From Bacteroidetes bacterium 43-93 (lineage in GTDB: Bacteria > Bacteroidota > Bacteroidia > Chitinophagales > Chitinophagaceae): a stretch of 64,000 nt of DNA. The stretch lies in NCBI GenBank assembly GCA_001897855.1, contig MKUO01000007.1:186001-250000 (forward strand), written 5' to 3'. How positions within the stretch are numbered: position 1 is the stretch's first letter; each line of letters begins with the position of its first letter. Under the pieces are notes generated by a model. It did not search any database. It had not been told where the DNA came from and was given only the letters and a program-made list of their open reading frames with translations. Both the position numbers and the translations under genes were made by a program. Positions 44,776-53,490 of the stretch are shown piece after piece.

Positions 44776-44813
44776 TATAACGTAAATATACGTTATAGAA
44801 CGTATTTGCCAAA
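44776..44813 (-). promoter_or_regulatory. Promoter with overlapping palindromic operator of the BlaI/M56 operon
   Basis: On the minus strand a TTTG (44813-44810) is followed after 19 bases by TATATTTA (44790-44783), matching Bacteroidota -33 and -7 spacing. A perfect inverted repeat with nine-base arms TATAACGTA and TACGTTATA around AATA (44776-44797) covers the -7 box. A further half-site-like ACGTA lies at 44800-44804. Such a palindrome is the expected BlaI operator and would give autorepression. The BlaI ATG lies 41 bases downstream of the -7 core. Confidence 0.75.
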
Positions 44814-44830
44814 TTAATTTTCAGGAAAAC

Positions 44831-44861
44831 AAAAAAGGTTGCCCATTGGGCAACCTTTTTT
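44831..44861 (-). terminator. Rho-independent terminator of lon
   Basis: Arms of 14 bases (44831-44844 and 44848-44861, core GGTTGCCC/GGGCAACC) with a three-base loop end in a run of six T on the minus strand. It lies 17 bases after the lon stop and upstream of the BlaI promoter. Confidence 0.9.
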
Positions 44862-44877
44862 ACATATAGTCAGTCCG

Positions 44878-47301
44878 TTATTTTTTCATCAAAGCAAAAT
44901 CCACTACTTCTTTCATTTCATTTACATAGTGGAAATGCATCCCTTTGATATACGCAGGATTTATCTCTTCTACATCTTTCTCGTTCTGTACACATAGTAT
45001 CACATCTTTGATGCCCGCGCGTTTTGCAGCCAGTATCTTTTCCTTGATGCCACCAACAGGCAATACCTGTCCACGCAGTGTTATCTCTCCCGTCATTGCC
45101 AGGTGTGGTTTTACCCTGCGGCCTGTGAATGCAGATGTAAGAGCAGTGAGCATGGTAACGCCGGCGCTGGGGCCATCCTTAGGCACTGCACCTTCGGGCA
45201 CGTGTATATGGATATTATACTCGTCGAAACGCTCATAAGGAATGCCGAATTCTGCCGCATGCGCCTTGAGGAACGATAAGGCTGTAGAAGCGCTTTCTTT
45301 CATTACCGTGCCCAGATTACCTGTTAACGAAAAGCCGCCCTTGCCTTTTGCCAGGCTGGCTTCGATGAATAGAATATCGCCTCCAACATAAGTCCACGCG
45401 AGGCCTACAGCTACACCGGCCGGATGGCCCTTGGTATAGATCTCATTCGTGAATTTTGGTTTACCCAACACTTTTTCCACCTGCTCTGCAGTTACCTGTG
45501 GAGCTACCTTTTCGCCCATAGCCACCTGCCGTGCTATAGAGCGCATCATACTGGCAATAAGCCTGTCCAGCTCTCGTACCCCGGATTCGCGGGTGTATTC
45601 CTGCACAATCTTGTTTAAAACCTTGTCGTTAAATTTGATGGCGACCTTATCCAACCCATGCAGTTCTTTCTGCTTAGGTATCAGGTGGCGTTTGGCAATC
45701 TCTGTTTTTTCCTCCATGGAGTAGCCTGTCAGTTGTATGATCTCCATACGGTCGCGCAGGGCGGGCTGTATATCTCCCAGGCTATTAGCTGTAGCTACGA
45801 ACAACACCTTAGATAGGTCAAATTCCAGTTCTAGGTAGTTGTCGTAGAAAGAATTGTTTTGTTCCGGATCCAGTATTTCCAGCAAGGCCGAGCTTGGATC
45901 GCCGCGGAAGTCTTTACCTATTTTATCGATCTCATCAAGGATAAATACAGGGTTGGCTGATTTTACCTTACGGAGCGATTGTATGATACGGCCCGGCATA
46001 GCGCCAATGTAAGTTTTACGATGGCCGCGAAGCTCGCTCTCATCGTGCAGGCCGCCGAGGCTCAGGCGTACATATTTACGGTTGATGGCGTTGGCGATAC
46101 TGCGGCCAAGGGATGTTTTACCAATACCCGGAGGCCCTACGAAACAAAGAATGGGTGATTTCATATCCCCTTTCAGTTTCAAAACAGCCAGGTACTCCAG
46201 TATACGATCCTTGATCTTATGCATACCGTAGTGGTCATCATCCAATATCTTTTGGGCCTTTTTCAGATCATAACTATCCTCGGTATAAACGCCCCAGGGT
46301 AGGTCCAGCATCAGGTCGCAGTGATTGTAGATCACCGAATAATCGGGAGTACTTGGGTGCATACGTTGCAGCTTTTCAATATCTTTTTTGAAAAGCTCCT
46401 GTGCAGCCTCCGGCCAGTTGATGCCTTCTGCCCGCTTTTGCAGGTCGTTTATTTCCCTTTCATTAGGGTCGCCACCAAGCTCTTCACGAATCGACTTCAT
46501 CTGCTGTTGCAGGAAGTATTCGCGTTGCTGTTTGTCAATATCCGCACGTGTCTTATTGGTGATCTCGTTCTTTAACTCTACCAGTTGCAGCTCAGAATGC
46601 AGCAGTTGCAACAATTTTTCTGCCCGCTTTTTCACATCATCTTCTTCGAGCAGGGCTTGCTTTTCAGTAAGTTTTACACTGAGGTTAGATGCTACGAAGT
46701 GTACCAGGAAAGACTGGTGCTCAATATTGCGCAGAACGATGCTGGTTTCGTTAGGCATATTGGGCGATTGCTGCGCTATCAGCTCTGATTGCTCTTTGAT
46801 AGATGCCACCAGCGCCTCGAATTCAGCATCCTCTTTCGGAAAATTATCTTCCAGGTATCTGATCTTAGCCGTATAGTAAGGTTCAACCTGTGTGTAAGCT
46901 TCTATGCGGAAACGCATGCGGCCCATAATGAATATGGTAGTATTGCCGTCGGGCATTTTTATCTGCTTAACGATCTTGGCAAGGGTACCTACCTGGTATA
47001 TATCTTCGGGGTTGGGGTCTTCTTCGTTACCATTCTTTTGTGCAACAACGGCTATCCATTTGCCATTTTTCTGTGCTTCATTTATTGCCTTAACAGATTT
47101 TTCGCGGGCTACAGTTATGGGCAATACAACGTTGGGGAATAATACAGTGTTCCTAAGTACTATTACCGGTACTTCCTCGGGCAGGTTGCCTTTTTCCTGG
47201 TCGTCCAGCTCATCCTCGCCTAATGGCACAATGGGCATAAACTCCACTTCCTGTTCGGGTTGTGCCAAAAGCATTTCAATCATTGATTTGGTATCGTTCA
47301 T
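44878..47301 (-). CDS. lon: ATP-dependent protease Lon
   Basis: Lon (807 residues) degrades misfolded and regulatory proteins in the cytosol. It has the N-terminal substrate-binding domain (EVPVIVLRNTVLFPNVVLPI), a coiled-coil segment (REYFLQQQMKSIREELG), the AAA+ module with P-loop GPPGIGKTSL and Walker B VFILDEIDKIG, and the C-terminal protease domain with Ser712 in KDGPSAGVTM and Lys755 in GGIKEK. All key residues are present. The gene has its own promoter (47350-47377) and terminator. Confidence 0.98.
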   Translation of the reverse strand: MNDTKSMIEMLLAQPEQEVEFMPIVPLGEDELDDQEKGNLPEEVPVIVLRNTVLFPNVVLPITVAREKSVKAINEAQKNGKWIAVVAQKNGNEEDPNPEDIYQVGTLAKIVKQIKMPDGNTTIFIMGRMRFRIEAYTQVEPYYTAKIRYLEDNFPKEDAEFEALVASIKEQSELIAQQSPNMPNETSIVLRNIEHQSFLVHFVASNLSVKLTEKQALLEEDDVKKRAEKLLQLLHSELQLVELKNEITNKTRADIDKQQREYFLQQQMKSIREELGGDPNEREINDLQKRAEGINWPEAAQELFKKDIEKLQRMHPSTPDYSVIYNHCDLMLDLPWGVYTEDSYDLKKAQKILDDDHYGMHKIKDRILEYLAVLKLKGDMKSPILCFVGPPGIGKTSLGRSIANAINRKYVRLSLGGLHDESELRGHRKTYIGAMPGRIIQSLRKVKSANPVFILDEIDKIGKDFRGDPSSALLEILDPEQNNSFYDNYLELEFDLSKVLFVATANSLGDIQPALRDRMEIIQLTGYSMEEKTEIAKRHLIPKQKELHGLDKVAIKFNDKVLNKIVQEYTRESGVRELDRLIASMMRSIARQVAMGEKVAPQVTAEQVEKVLGKPKFTNEIYTKGHPAGVAVGLAWTYVGGDILFIEASLAKGKGGFSLTGNLGTVMKESASTALSFLKAHAAEFGIPYERFDEYNIHIHVPEGAVPKDGPSAGVTMLTALTSAFTGRRVKPHLAMTGEITLRGQVLPVGGIKEKILAAKRAGIKDVILCVQNEKDVEEINPAYIKGMHFHYVNEMKEVVDFALMKK

Positions 47302-47349
47302 CTATGTATCGTATGACAATATTTCTTTTAAAGAAAGAAAAGTAATTGA

Positions 47350-47377
47350 TAAAGATACGTGTCAACTCCTATGCCAA
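47350..47377 (-). promoter_or_regulatory. Promoter of lon
   Basis: On the minus strand a TTG (47377-47375) is followed after 17 bases by TATCTTTA (47357-47350), close to the Bacteroidota consensus. It is divergent to the -7 box of the outer-membrane protein gene and 48 bases upstream of the lon start. Confidence 0.55.
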
Positions 47378-47386
47378 CCTAATAAA

Positions 47387-47403
47387 CCTGTAATTTTTAC
47401 AGG
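47387..47403. promoter_or_regulatory. Palindrome between lon and the barrel-protein promoters
   Basis: A perfect inverted repeat, CCTGTAA-TTT-TTACAGG, lies between the two divergent promoters and about 13 bases upstream of the -7 box at 47417. There is no T-run and no gene end nearby, so it looks more like an operator than a terminator. The binding protein is unknown. Confidence 0.5.
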
Positions 47404-47416
47404 AGCCTAACTTGCC

Positions 47417-47424
47417 TATCTTTG
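47417..47424 (+). promoter_or_regulatory. -7 element (TATCTTTG) of the barrel-protein gene
   Basis: TATCTTTG followed by CC is a full consensus match, 14 bases before the ATG at 47439. It shows that the longer open frame starting at 47412 is not the translated start. Confidence 0.65.
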
Positions 47425-47438
47425 CCAAAAATTGCACG

Positions 47439-48197
47439 ATGAGACTACGTATTACACTTTGTTTAGTTTTGTTTTTAAACCTGTTGTCTGAAGCCGGCTA
47501 TGCCCAGGCCGATTCCCTGGATATTGACCGTATTGAGGAAAAATTCGAGCCAAAACCACATAAATTTTATTGGAGCAATGCGCTGGATGCCGCAATTTTT
47601 TCTACCTCCACATACTCTTATCCAGGAAAATCAAGCCAGCTAAGTACGCTCAGGTTTAGTTATTTCTTCAATTTTGGCTTTAATTTCAATTACGATTTCA
47701 GCAATCATGTAGGGCTATACACCGGGGTAGGTATTAAAAATATCGGGTATATTGAACAAATAAAGGCGGTAGACAGCACTATTAAGAGAAGGGTTTATAC
47801 CATAGGCGTACCATTAGGCATCAAAATAGGTAATATTAAGCGCCGCAATTACATAATGCTGGGTGGTGGCCTTGATGTTCCGTTTAATTACAAGGAGAAA
47901 GGCTTTATTAAGAGAGGCAATAAGGAAAAGTTTAATGAATGGTTTAGCGACCGTACCCCTTTGCTGATGCCCTATGTGTTTGTGGGTGGATCTTTCGCGC
48001 CGGGTATCAGCTTAAAACTGCAATATTATCCCGGCAATTTTATGAATACAGACTACCAGGAGAATATGGTAGTAGGCGGTGTACCGACAATGGTAAAGCC
48101 TTATGCAGGGTATAATGTAAACCTGGTATTATTGAGCCTGGGTATGGATATACATTACAAAGGCAAATCGAAAATGAAACATCTTTTCAATAAATAA
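47439..48197 (+). CDS. Outer-membrane beta-barrel protein
   Basis: This 252-residue protein has a signal peptide ending near AGYAQ, a charged linker (DRIEEKFEPKPHKFYW) and then alternating strands (RFSYFFNFGFNFNYDF, GLYTGVGIKNIGYI, YIMLGGGLDVPFNY, LMPYVFVGGSFAPG) typical of OmpA/porin-type eight- to ten-stranded barrels. I use ATG 47439, because the frame upstream of it covers the -7 box. No specific substrate can be read. It is divergent from lon and ends at a bidirectional terminator. Confidence 0.8.
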   Translation: MRLRITLCLVLFLNLLSEAGYAQADSLDIDRIEEKFEPKPHKFYWSNALDAAIFSTSTYSYPGKSSQLSTLRFSYFFNFGFNFNYDFSNHVGLYTGVGIKNIGYIEQIKAVDSTIKRRVYTIGVPLGIKIGNIKRRNYIMLGGGLDVPFNYKEKGFIKRGNKEKFNEWFSDRTPLLMPYVFVGGSFAPGISLKLQYYPGNFMNTDYQENMVVGGVPTMVKPYAGYNVNLVLLSLGMDIHYKGKSKMKHLFNK

Positions 48198-48217
48198 GCC
48201 AAGAGATACATAAAACG

Positions 48218-48243
48218 AAAGAGCGCCCCATCGGGCGCTCTTT
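48218..48243. terminator. Bidirectional terminator between the barrel gene and the TlpA-like gene
   Basis: Eleven-base arms AAAGAGCGCCC (48218-48228) and GGGCGCTCTTT (48233-48243) with a four-base loop have A-rich and T-rich flanks. It serves both convergent genes. Confidence 0.87.
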
Positions 48244-48261
48244 CTATATTAGAATCATTTA

Positions 48262-49395
48262 CTATTTCAACACGTCAGCCAAAGCTTTTTCAAGATCTTC
48301 CCCGCGCAGATCACGGCCTATTATCTTACCCTGCGGGTCTACCAGGAAGTTAGAAGGGATCGCCTCTACGCCATAATCACGAGCTGCAACAGACTCCCAG
48401 CCTTTGAGGTCACTTACCTGTGTCCATGCAAGGCCATCTTTAGCGATGGCTTCTGTCCATTTATCTTTATCGTTATCCAGGGATACACCTAATATGGTAA
48501 AGTTTTTATCCTTGAATTTATTGTAGGCTGCTACCACATTAGGGTTTTCTCTACGGCAGGGGCCACACCATGAAGCCCAGAAATCAACCAGCACATATTT
48601 ACCTTTTAAAGAAGAAAGTGTTACCTGCCGCCCATCAGTGGTATTAAGGCTCAGCTCGGGAGCAGCTGAACCTATAGCCGGACCTGCTGCGCCCGGCTGT
48701 TGCTGACCGGCTGCCATATAGGCATTAAATTTGGCAATAAAATCTTTCGCCAGTTTTGCATTGGCATATTTGGCGCTCAGATTTTGTATAAATACTTTGT
48801 AATAATCCTTTTCTACTTCCGGATTGAGTATTTGCACAGCAAAAATTGCATTCGGAAGGTATTTAGTAGTATCGGCATACTGCTCAATAAAGCGCGTAAG
48901 CTGAAATTTCATATCCTTCACATCTGCTTCCGCAATGGCCAGCATGCTGTCATTACCCTTAGCCTTCAGGCTGTCCATCACAATGCCCATAGTATTAAAA
49001 TCGTGCATCTGGCCTCTTACTACCGCCATAAAACCGGCCAGGCTCTCAGATGCTGCAGAACCGGAGAATGTACTTTGTTCCGGAGCACTCCAGTCGCCCT
49101 TAATTGTTACATCTTCCTTGTCGAACGAAAAAAGCAATTTGCGGTCGTTTCCTGAGAAGCTGAGCCTGTATATACCCGGCTCAGGTACATTTGCAGAAAG
49201 CGTGAAATGTCCTGATTTATCTGATTTTACAGAATCTACGACAACAGTCTTATCAATGCCCAGTTCAGAGAGATAAACGGTCTGTTCCGGCATATTTTCA
49301 AGGGTACCATATACATGGTATTTTTTGCCCCCGCCACCACAGGCTGAAAGCCCGGCAATAATAACTGATAAAATTAAAAGGTGTTTTACCCGCAT
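48262..49395 (-). CDS. TlpA-family thiol-disulfide oxidoreductase (lipoprotein) with DUF4369-like N-terminus
   Basis: This 377-residue periplasmic lipoprotein has lipobox LSAC at residues 16-19. Residues ~25-120 are a beta-sandwich of DUF4369 type (HVYGTLENMPEQTVYLSEL), followed by a helical linker and a thioredoxin domain from about residue 240, with active site WCGPC (Cys277, Cys280). It probably reduces or isomerises disulfides in exported proteins or helps cytochrome maturation; the partner is unknown. The redox motif is intact. It reads toward the terminator at 48218. Confidence 0.93.
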   Translation of the reverse strand: MRVKHLLILSVIIAGLSACGGGGKKYHVYGTLENMPEQTVYLSELGIDKTVVVDSVKSDKSGHFTLSANVPEPGIYRLSFSGNDRKLLFSFDKEDVTIKGDWSAPEQSTFSGSAASESLAGFMAVVRGQMHDFNTMGIVMDSLKAKGNDSMLAIAEADVKDMKFQLTRFIEQYADTTKYLPNAIFAVQILNPEVEKDYYKVFIQNLSAKYANAKLAKDFIAKFNAYMAAGQQQPGAAGPAIGSAAPELSLNTTDGRQVTLSSLKGKYVLVDFWASWCGPCRRENPNVVAAYNKFKDKNFTILGVSLDNDKDKWTEAIAKDGLAWTQVSDLKGWESVAARDYGVEAIPSNFLVDPQGKIIGRDLRGEDLEKALADVLK

Positions 49396-49552
49396 TTGTG
49401 TTATTTTTCAATTGCAAACCTAATTAATTATTTGCGTTCCCTCTTGATTTGGGGCTAAATAGGGGGATATTACAGGGGAAACGTATAGGAAAATAGGTTA
49501 ATGACAAAAGGCTGACATAAGCTGTGGAAAACTGAAAGATATTTGCATAGTA

Positions 49553-50554
49553 ATGAGGAGATTACTACTTATTTGCCCAATCCTGGTTTGTTTATCCATG
49601 TTTTTCGTTTCCTGTGAAAAGCAAGACCAGCCCATTGTCCTTCCTCCGCCAAGTGGCGCTCAGCATGCTTCTGTAGATATGGGAGAAGACTATACCGACC
49701 AGGTATTTTATAACCTGGCTAGCGGAAAGATCGTTTATACCAGCAAAGTAAGCAGCTGGCACTTAGCTTTTGAATCTACACCTCTCGGTTATCATATTTA
49801 CATTAACGGTGAGCGTGATTTTTCTGTATTTAACACACATCGTACGGAAATGCAGGATGTGTATGATACCTCTATGGTTAATGGCAAGCCCTGGCAGATA
49901 GATGACTATAACGGAACTTCAAACGCCACCGCTATTGGTGAATGGCTGAATGGTGCCGGCAGTTCTAAAAGAGAAGTGTTTATACTAAAATGCAACCCCG
50001 GTGACATAGCGGATACATTCCTGAAGATACAATTGGGTTATACGAGCGAAGGGTATATTTTGACCTATGGTAAGTTGCGGGATAATGCTCCTAAAACAGT
50101 AGTAATACCTAAAGATCATAATTACAATTTTGTGTTCTTTTCTTTAAAGGACGAAAGGATTACTACACCCGAACCACCAAAGAATACCTGGGATATCGTA
50201 TTTACGCATTATCGCAGCACGCAGCTCATTTATAACAATGCAGTATTCCCGTACCAGGTAAGCGGTGTGCTGCTGAACGCCAGTAATACCACCGCAGCCG
50301 TAGATTCTGTTACGCCCTACCAAAATATGAATGCCGACAAGATAAGCGGTATGCATTTTTCAGATGCAAGGGATATCATAGGCTTTAACTGGAAAGATTA
50401 TGACAGAGTGGTGGGGCATTATACCGTAAAGCAGAATAAAGTCTATGTAATAAAAACGCAGGATAATAAGTACTTTAAAATGCACTTTCTAGACTTCTAT
50501 AATGCGCAGGGTATAAAAGGTAATCCTAGTTTTGAATACGAGCAGATGCAGTAG
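49553..50554 (+). CDS. HmuY-like lipoprotein
   Basis: This 333-residue lipoprotein has a leader ending at Cys21 (VCLSMFFVSC). The body matches the HmuY-family pattern: VDMGEDYTDQVFYNLASGKIV, then WHLAFES, and a second half with TWDIVFTHYRSTQ, FPYQVSGVLLN, IGFNWKDYD and a C-terminal YVIKTQDNKYFKMHFLDFYN-like segment ending in GNPSFEYEQM. HmuY of Porphyromonas binds haem at the cell surface, but many family members have no known ligand, and no TonB receptor partner is adjacent. It converges on a lysozyme-like gene. Confidence 0.82.
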   Translation: MRRLLLICPILVCLSMFFVSCEKQDQPIVLPPPSGAQHASVDMGEDYTDQVFYNLASGKIVYTSKVSSWHLAFESTPLGYHIYINGERDFSVFNTHRTEMQDVYDTSMVNGKPWQIDDYNGTSNATAIGEWLNGAGSSKREVFILKCNPGDIADTFLKIQLGYTSEGYILTYGKLRDNAPKTVVIPKDHNYNFVFFSLKDERITTPEPPKNTWDIVFTHYRSTQLIYNNAVFPYQVSGVLLNASNTTAAVDSVTPYQNMNADKISGMHFSDARDIIGFNWKDYDRVVGHYTVKQNKVYVIKTQDNKYFKMHFLDFYNAQGIKGNPSFEYEQMQ

Positions 50555-50565
50555 CCCAATACCTG

Positions 50566-51462
50566 CTAAAGCATAATAATGTCTTCGGGAAGCCAGTAAT
50601 CGCGTGCTGTTTCAATTAAATAAGCTTCCTGTTCTCTTAAATTATATTGTTTAGAGCCCTTGGGCCAAAGCCTTTGCATGCTTTTTATCTGCTTTGCAAT
50701 ACCTGTGTAGTCTTTTTCTGCAATGACCCTAACCAGTTCTTTCATTTCTTTTCGCCTGTCTGTATCATTGATCAGCGGCCCCCTGTTGTACACTAATGAT
50801 AATAGCGCAGCCTGGCAATCTGGCAAAAGTGTATTGATGCCGGGGAATATATTTTTCACATCGGCAGCGCAATCTGGCAAAGTGTGCGTATAAAAGACGT
50901 GCAATGCCGTATGATAAAGGATCTTTATCCCTATAACCGCAGGCAACAGCTTTTTTGCATCATCGCCTGTTTTGCCATGTGTTTTGATAAGTGCTGATAG
51001 CTCCGCTGATGACAAATAAGGTTCCCAGGTATCATTTATGTCTTTCCAGGATGCATAGCCACAATCGTAACCTATACCAATGATGATACCGCTATCTGCA
51101 CCGGATAGATATGGGCTTTGAAATTTATGTTCATATTGTTCTTTTTGAGGCACTGCCGCATCCAGGAGTATGCCCATTTTATCCCGTGGAATAGCTAAGG
51201 AAGCATTTTTGGGGATCCTTAGTGCCTGCGCCGCAAGTAATCTTTCTAATGTAGTGATCGTTTGTGGCCCTGCTATGCCGTCCGACTCGATGTGTAACGC
51301 CTTTTGTAAATGGGCGATATCAATTATCGCTCCGTGCGCATCCGGGGGCAAGCCGAGGTGCTTAGCTAAATGGCTGCAGGTGGCTGCATCGACTATGCCG
51401 CTGGGCAGAATCCCAAGTTGCTTCTGGATATTTGCAATCCGTTTTGACAGTCTGTTAGCCAT
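50566..51462 (-). CDS. Lysozyme-like protein with peptidoglycan-binding motifs
   Basis: The 298-residue protein has two peptidoglycan-binding-like motifs in the first 80 residues (LGILPSGIVDAATCSHLAKH and IESDGIAGPQTITTLERLL). A T4-lysozyme/pesticin-like catalytic region follows, YEHKFQSPYLSGADSGIIIGIGYDCG, near residues 109-134, with a Glu, a following Asp and the GIGYD loop. Further C-terminal helices include ALLSLVYNRGPL, as in phage-type muramidases. No signal peptide is visible, so export, if any, must use another route. It could be a cell-wall hydrolase, a secreted antibacterial toxin or a phage-derived enzyme. Confidence 0.65.
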   Translation of the reverse strand: MANRLSKRIANIQKQLGILPSGIVDAATCSHLAKHLGLPPDAHGAIIDIAHLQKALHIESDGIAGPQTITTLERLLAAQALRIPKNASLAIPRDKMGILLDAAVPQKEQYEHKFQSPYLSGADSGIIIGIGYDCGYASWKDINDTWEPYLSSAELSALIKTHGKTGDDAKKLLPAVIGIKILYHTALHVFYTHTLPDCAADVKNIFPGINTLLPDCQAALLSLVYNRGPLINDTDRRKEMKELVRVIAEKDYTGIAKQIKSMQRLWPKGSKQYNLREQEAYLIETARDYWLPEDIIML

Positions 51463-51546
51463 GTACCGTATTAAATCCTCCGAAAGATATATGAAAATAG
51501 GATGATAAATATTATTTTCAAGCCTCTTAGTTAAACAACTTTTACA

Positions 51547-52503
51547 ATGAAAAGAACAGGCTTATTCCTCTGTACCTTCCTATTGGGCCATACTTTGTTT
51601 GCACAGGAAGCCGCAAGCAATAATAAGATGATCATGAATTATAATGGCCACTGGTATGTACCGGGGGATAATTCATTGGATAAAGAAGCCTTGCACTACC
51701 AGCAGCTTATCAAAGAAAAATCAGCATTCGATACGCTTGCCCGCGGATTGGATAAATATCTTGGCAGAGACCAATATAACGAAGTGTCTAATAACCTGGA
51801 TAAACTGCTGAAGAGCGAAAGTATGATGCCGGGAAACACTGCGCTCATTGCATTATTGCAGCAGTATGTAGATATGACCAAAGCGCTCCGCAACAATATA
51901 GTAGGCAAGGACGATTACCGCAGGCAAATGGGCCTGGCATCAGCGAGGATATTGAAAGCAAGGAGTGGAGGCTGGAGCGATGATCTTTATGCCTACATCA
52001 TTAATGAGTCGATAGCGAACAGCCTGGCTTACCTCAAAGAGCAGGCAAGGCTTGATAACAGCCTGATGATGGCTTTATTGCAGTTGAAAAAAGACGAGCG
52101 CTATCAGAATTGTGACTATAACATTATCGTTGATAACCGTATGCTGGATGACCCGGATATGGAAATGTTTATCTGCGACAGGATGGAGTATATTCTTGGG
52201 GCCGACATTTATCGGTATAGGGAAAGCACGCCCGGCATCATCAAAAATTACAACAAACGCAAAAAAGAGAGCGCGGATATGATGGGGTGGTTGCTGCAAC
52301 GCGCTACACAGGATAAGGCTCCTTTTGTGATGCCCATCAGCTTTAGCCATAATACCGGCGATAAACTGAATGAAGAAAACCTCAGCCTTTCAAAAAACCA
52401 GGAATGGTATGTTTTCCTGTTTTACAAAGGATTCCTCTATTATTCCGATGCTTTACCCAAATGCGGTGATAAAGCAACTGTGACAATATTATACAAGCCT
52501 TAA
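51547..52503 (+). CDS. Hypothetical exported protein
   Basis: This 318-residue protein has a signal peptide (RTGLFLCTFLLGHTLFAQ) and a mostly helical body with many Leu, Asn and Lys residues. I recognise no domain. It begins a plus-strand run with the two YwqK/TonB-type genes at 52509 and 53491 (gaps of 5 and 19 bases), so the three are probably one operon. The conserved-looking parts are ARILKARSGGWSDDLYAYII and the C-terminal YVFLFYKGFLYYSDAL. Confidence 0.72.
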   Translation: MKRTGLFLCTFLLGHTLFAQEAASNNKMIMNYNGHWYVPGDNSLDKEALHYQQLIKEKSAFDTLARGLDKYLGRDQYNEVSNNLDKLLKSESMMPGNTALIALLQQYVDMTKALRNNIVGKDDYRRQMGLASARILKARSGGWSDDLYAYIINESIANSLAYLKEQARLDNSLMMALLQLKKDERYQNCDYNIIVDNRMLDDPDMEMFICDRMEYILGADIYRYRESTPGIIKNYNKRKKESADMMGWLLQRATQDKAPFVMPISFSHNTGDKLNEENLSLSKNQEWYVFLFYKGFLYYSDALPKCGDKATVTILYKP

Positions 52504-52508
52504 CCTGA

Positions 52509-53471
52509 ATGATGAGATACCTACTACTACCACTGATGCTGCTCGCATTCAGCAAATCCTCCTTTGCCCAAACCGATACGCTGGAATATTTTATAACCCA
52601 CGCAAATAAAAAATGTGACCCCCAATGGGGATTTTACTACAGGCGTGTTTTTAAAGATATGAATTGGTGGCACGTAATGGATTATTATGTTGCTACTTCT
52701 ACCCTGGCATCTAATTCGTTTTATAAGGAACGAGGTATAGATACATTTACCGTCCTGGAAGGCAGGCATAGTACTTATTATCAGAATGGGCAGTTGCAGG
52801 AAACATGCCAGTACTTAGACGATAAAATAGTAGGCATCGCGAAAAAATATAGTGAAAATGGTAAATTGATAGACTCCGCATATTATCGCAAAGGCATCCC
52901 TGCCAAAACCAGGTATAAATGGAGCGATAGCGGGCAGGTGGTTTTCAAAGGCGTTTATGATGAGGGTGGTTCCGGAGTGGGTGAAGAATGGGAATATTTT
53001 GGAGATGGTAAACTGATGGGGTATGGCAAAACCAGCACAGGATACTTAAAAGATAGTACCTGGACCTGGTTTTATGAAAGCGGTAAACCCAGCAGCATCG
53101 AGCAATATAGATCGGATTCGCTGGTTAGTGCACAGTGTTTTGAACCTGATGGTAAACCATCATCCGGCCCGTGTGTACCTGAAAAAATGCCGGAACCGGG
53201 ATATAACGTCCTGCAATTTCTTGGGCAGAATATGCATTATCCATCAGAAGCTATACAATCCAATATCGAGGGTGCAGTTACTGTACAGTTTATTGTTAAT
53301 ACAGACGGTCGAATATCAGATATTAAGTCGATCGGTCGTCATTTGGGCGGCGGCTGCGATGAAGAAGCTATCAGAGTTGTATCTTCGATGCCTAAATGGG
53401 TAGCCGGCAGATACCATAACCGCAAGGTTGTCGTTTATTATACACAGCCGGTATCATTTAAGTTAGAATAA
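52509..53471 (+). CDS. Exported protein with YwqK-like repeats and TonB C-terminal domain, copy 1
   Basis: This 320-residue exported protein has a signal peptide ending near SSFAQ, then MORN/YwqK-type repeats (YYQNGQLQETCQYLDDK, YSENGKLIDSAYYRKGIP, FGDGKLMGYGK, FYESGKPSSIEQY). A TonB C-terminal domain fills the last ~100 residues: YPSEAIQSNIEGAVTVQFIVNTDGRISDIKSIG and EEAIRVVSSMPKWVAGR. There is no cytoplasmic membrane anchor for ExbB/ExbD coupling, so it is unlikely to be a standard energy transducer. It is paralogous to the next gene. Confidence 0.82.
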   Translation: MMRYLLLPLMLLAFSKSSFAQTDTLEYFITHANKKCDPQWGFYYRRVFKDMNWWHVMDYYVATSTLASNSFYKERGIDTFTVLEGRHSTYYQNGQLQETCQYLDDKIVGIAKKYSENGKLIDSAYYRKGIPAKTRYKWSDSGQVVFKGVYDEGGSGVGEEWEYFGDGKLMGYGKTSTGYLKDSTWTWFYESGKPSSIEQYRSDSLVSAQCFEPDGKPSSGPCVPEKMPEPGYNVLQFLGQNMHYPSEAIQSNIEGAVTVQFIVNTDGRISDIKSIGRHLGGGCDEEAIRVVSSMPKWVAGRYHNRKVVVYYTQPVSFKLE

Positions 53472-53490
53472 AGCCATAAAAACACATAGA

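Noticed and set aside
44735-44812. Longer BlaI start at a TTG (44812)
   Set aside because: It would place translation inside the promoter and operator; the ATG at 44734 matches the family start.
50566-51462. Prophage remnant
   Set aside because: A lysozyme-like gene alone is not enough; there are no integrase, capsid, tail or attachment-site features around it.
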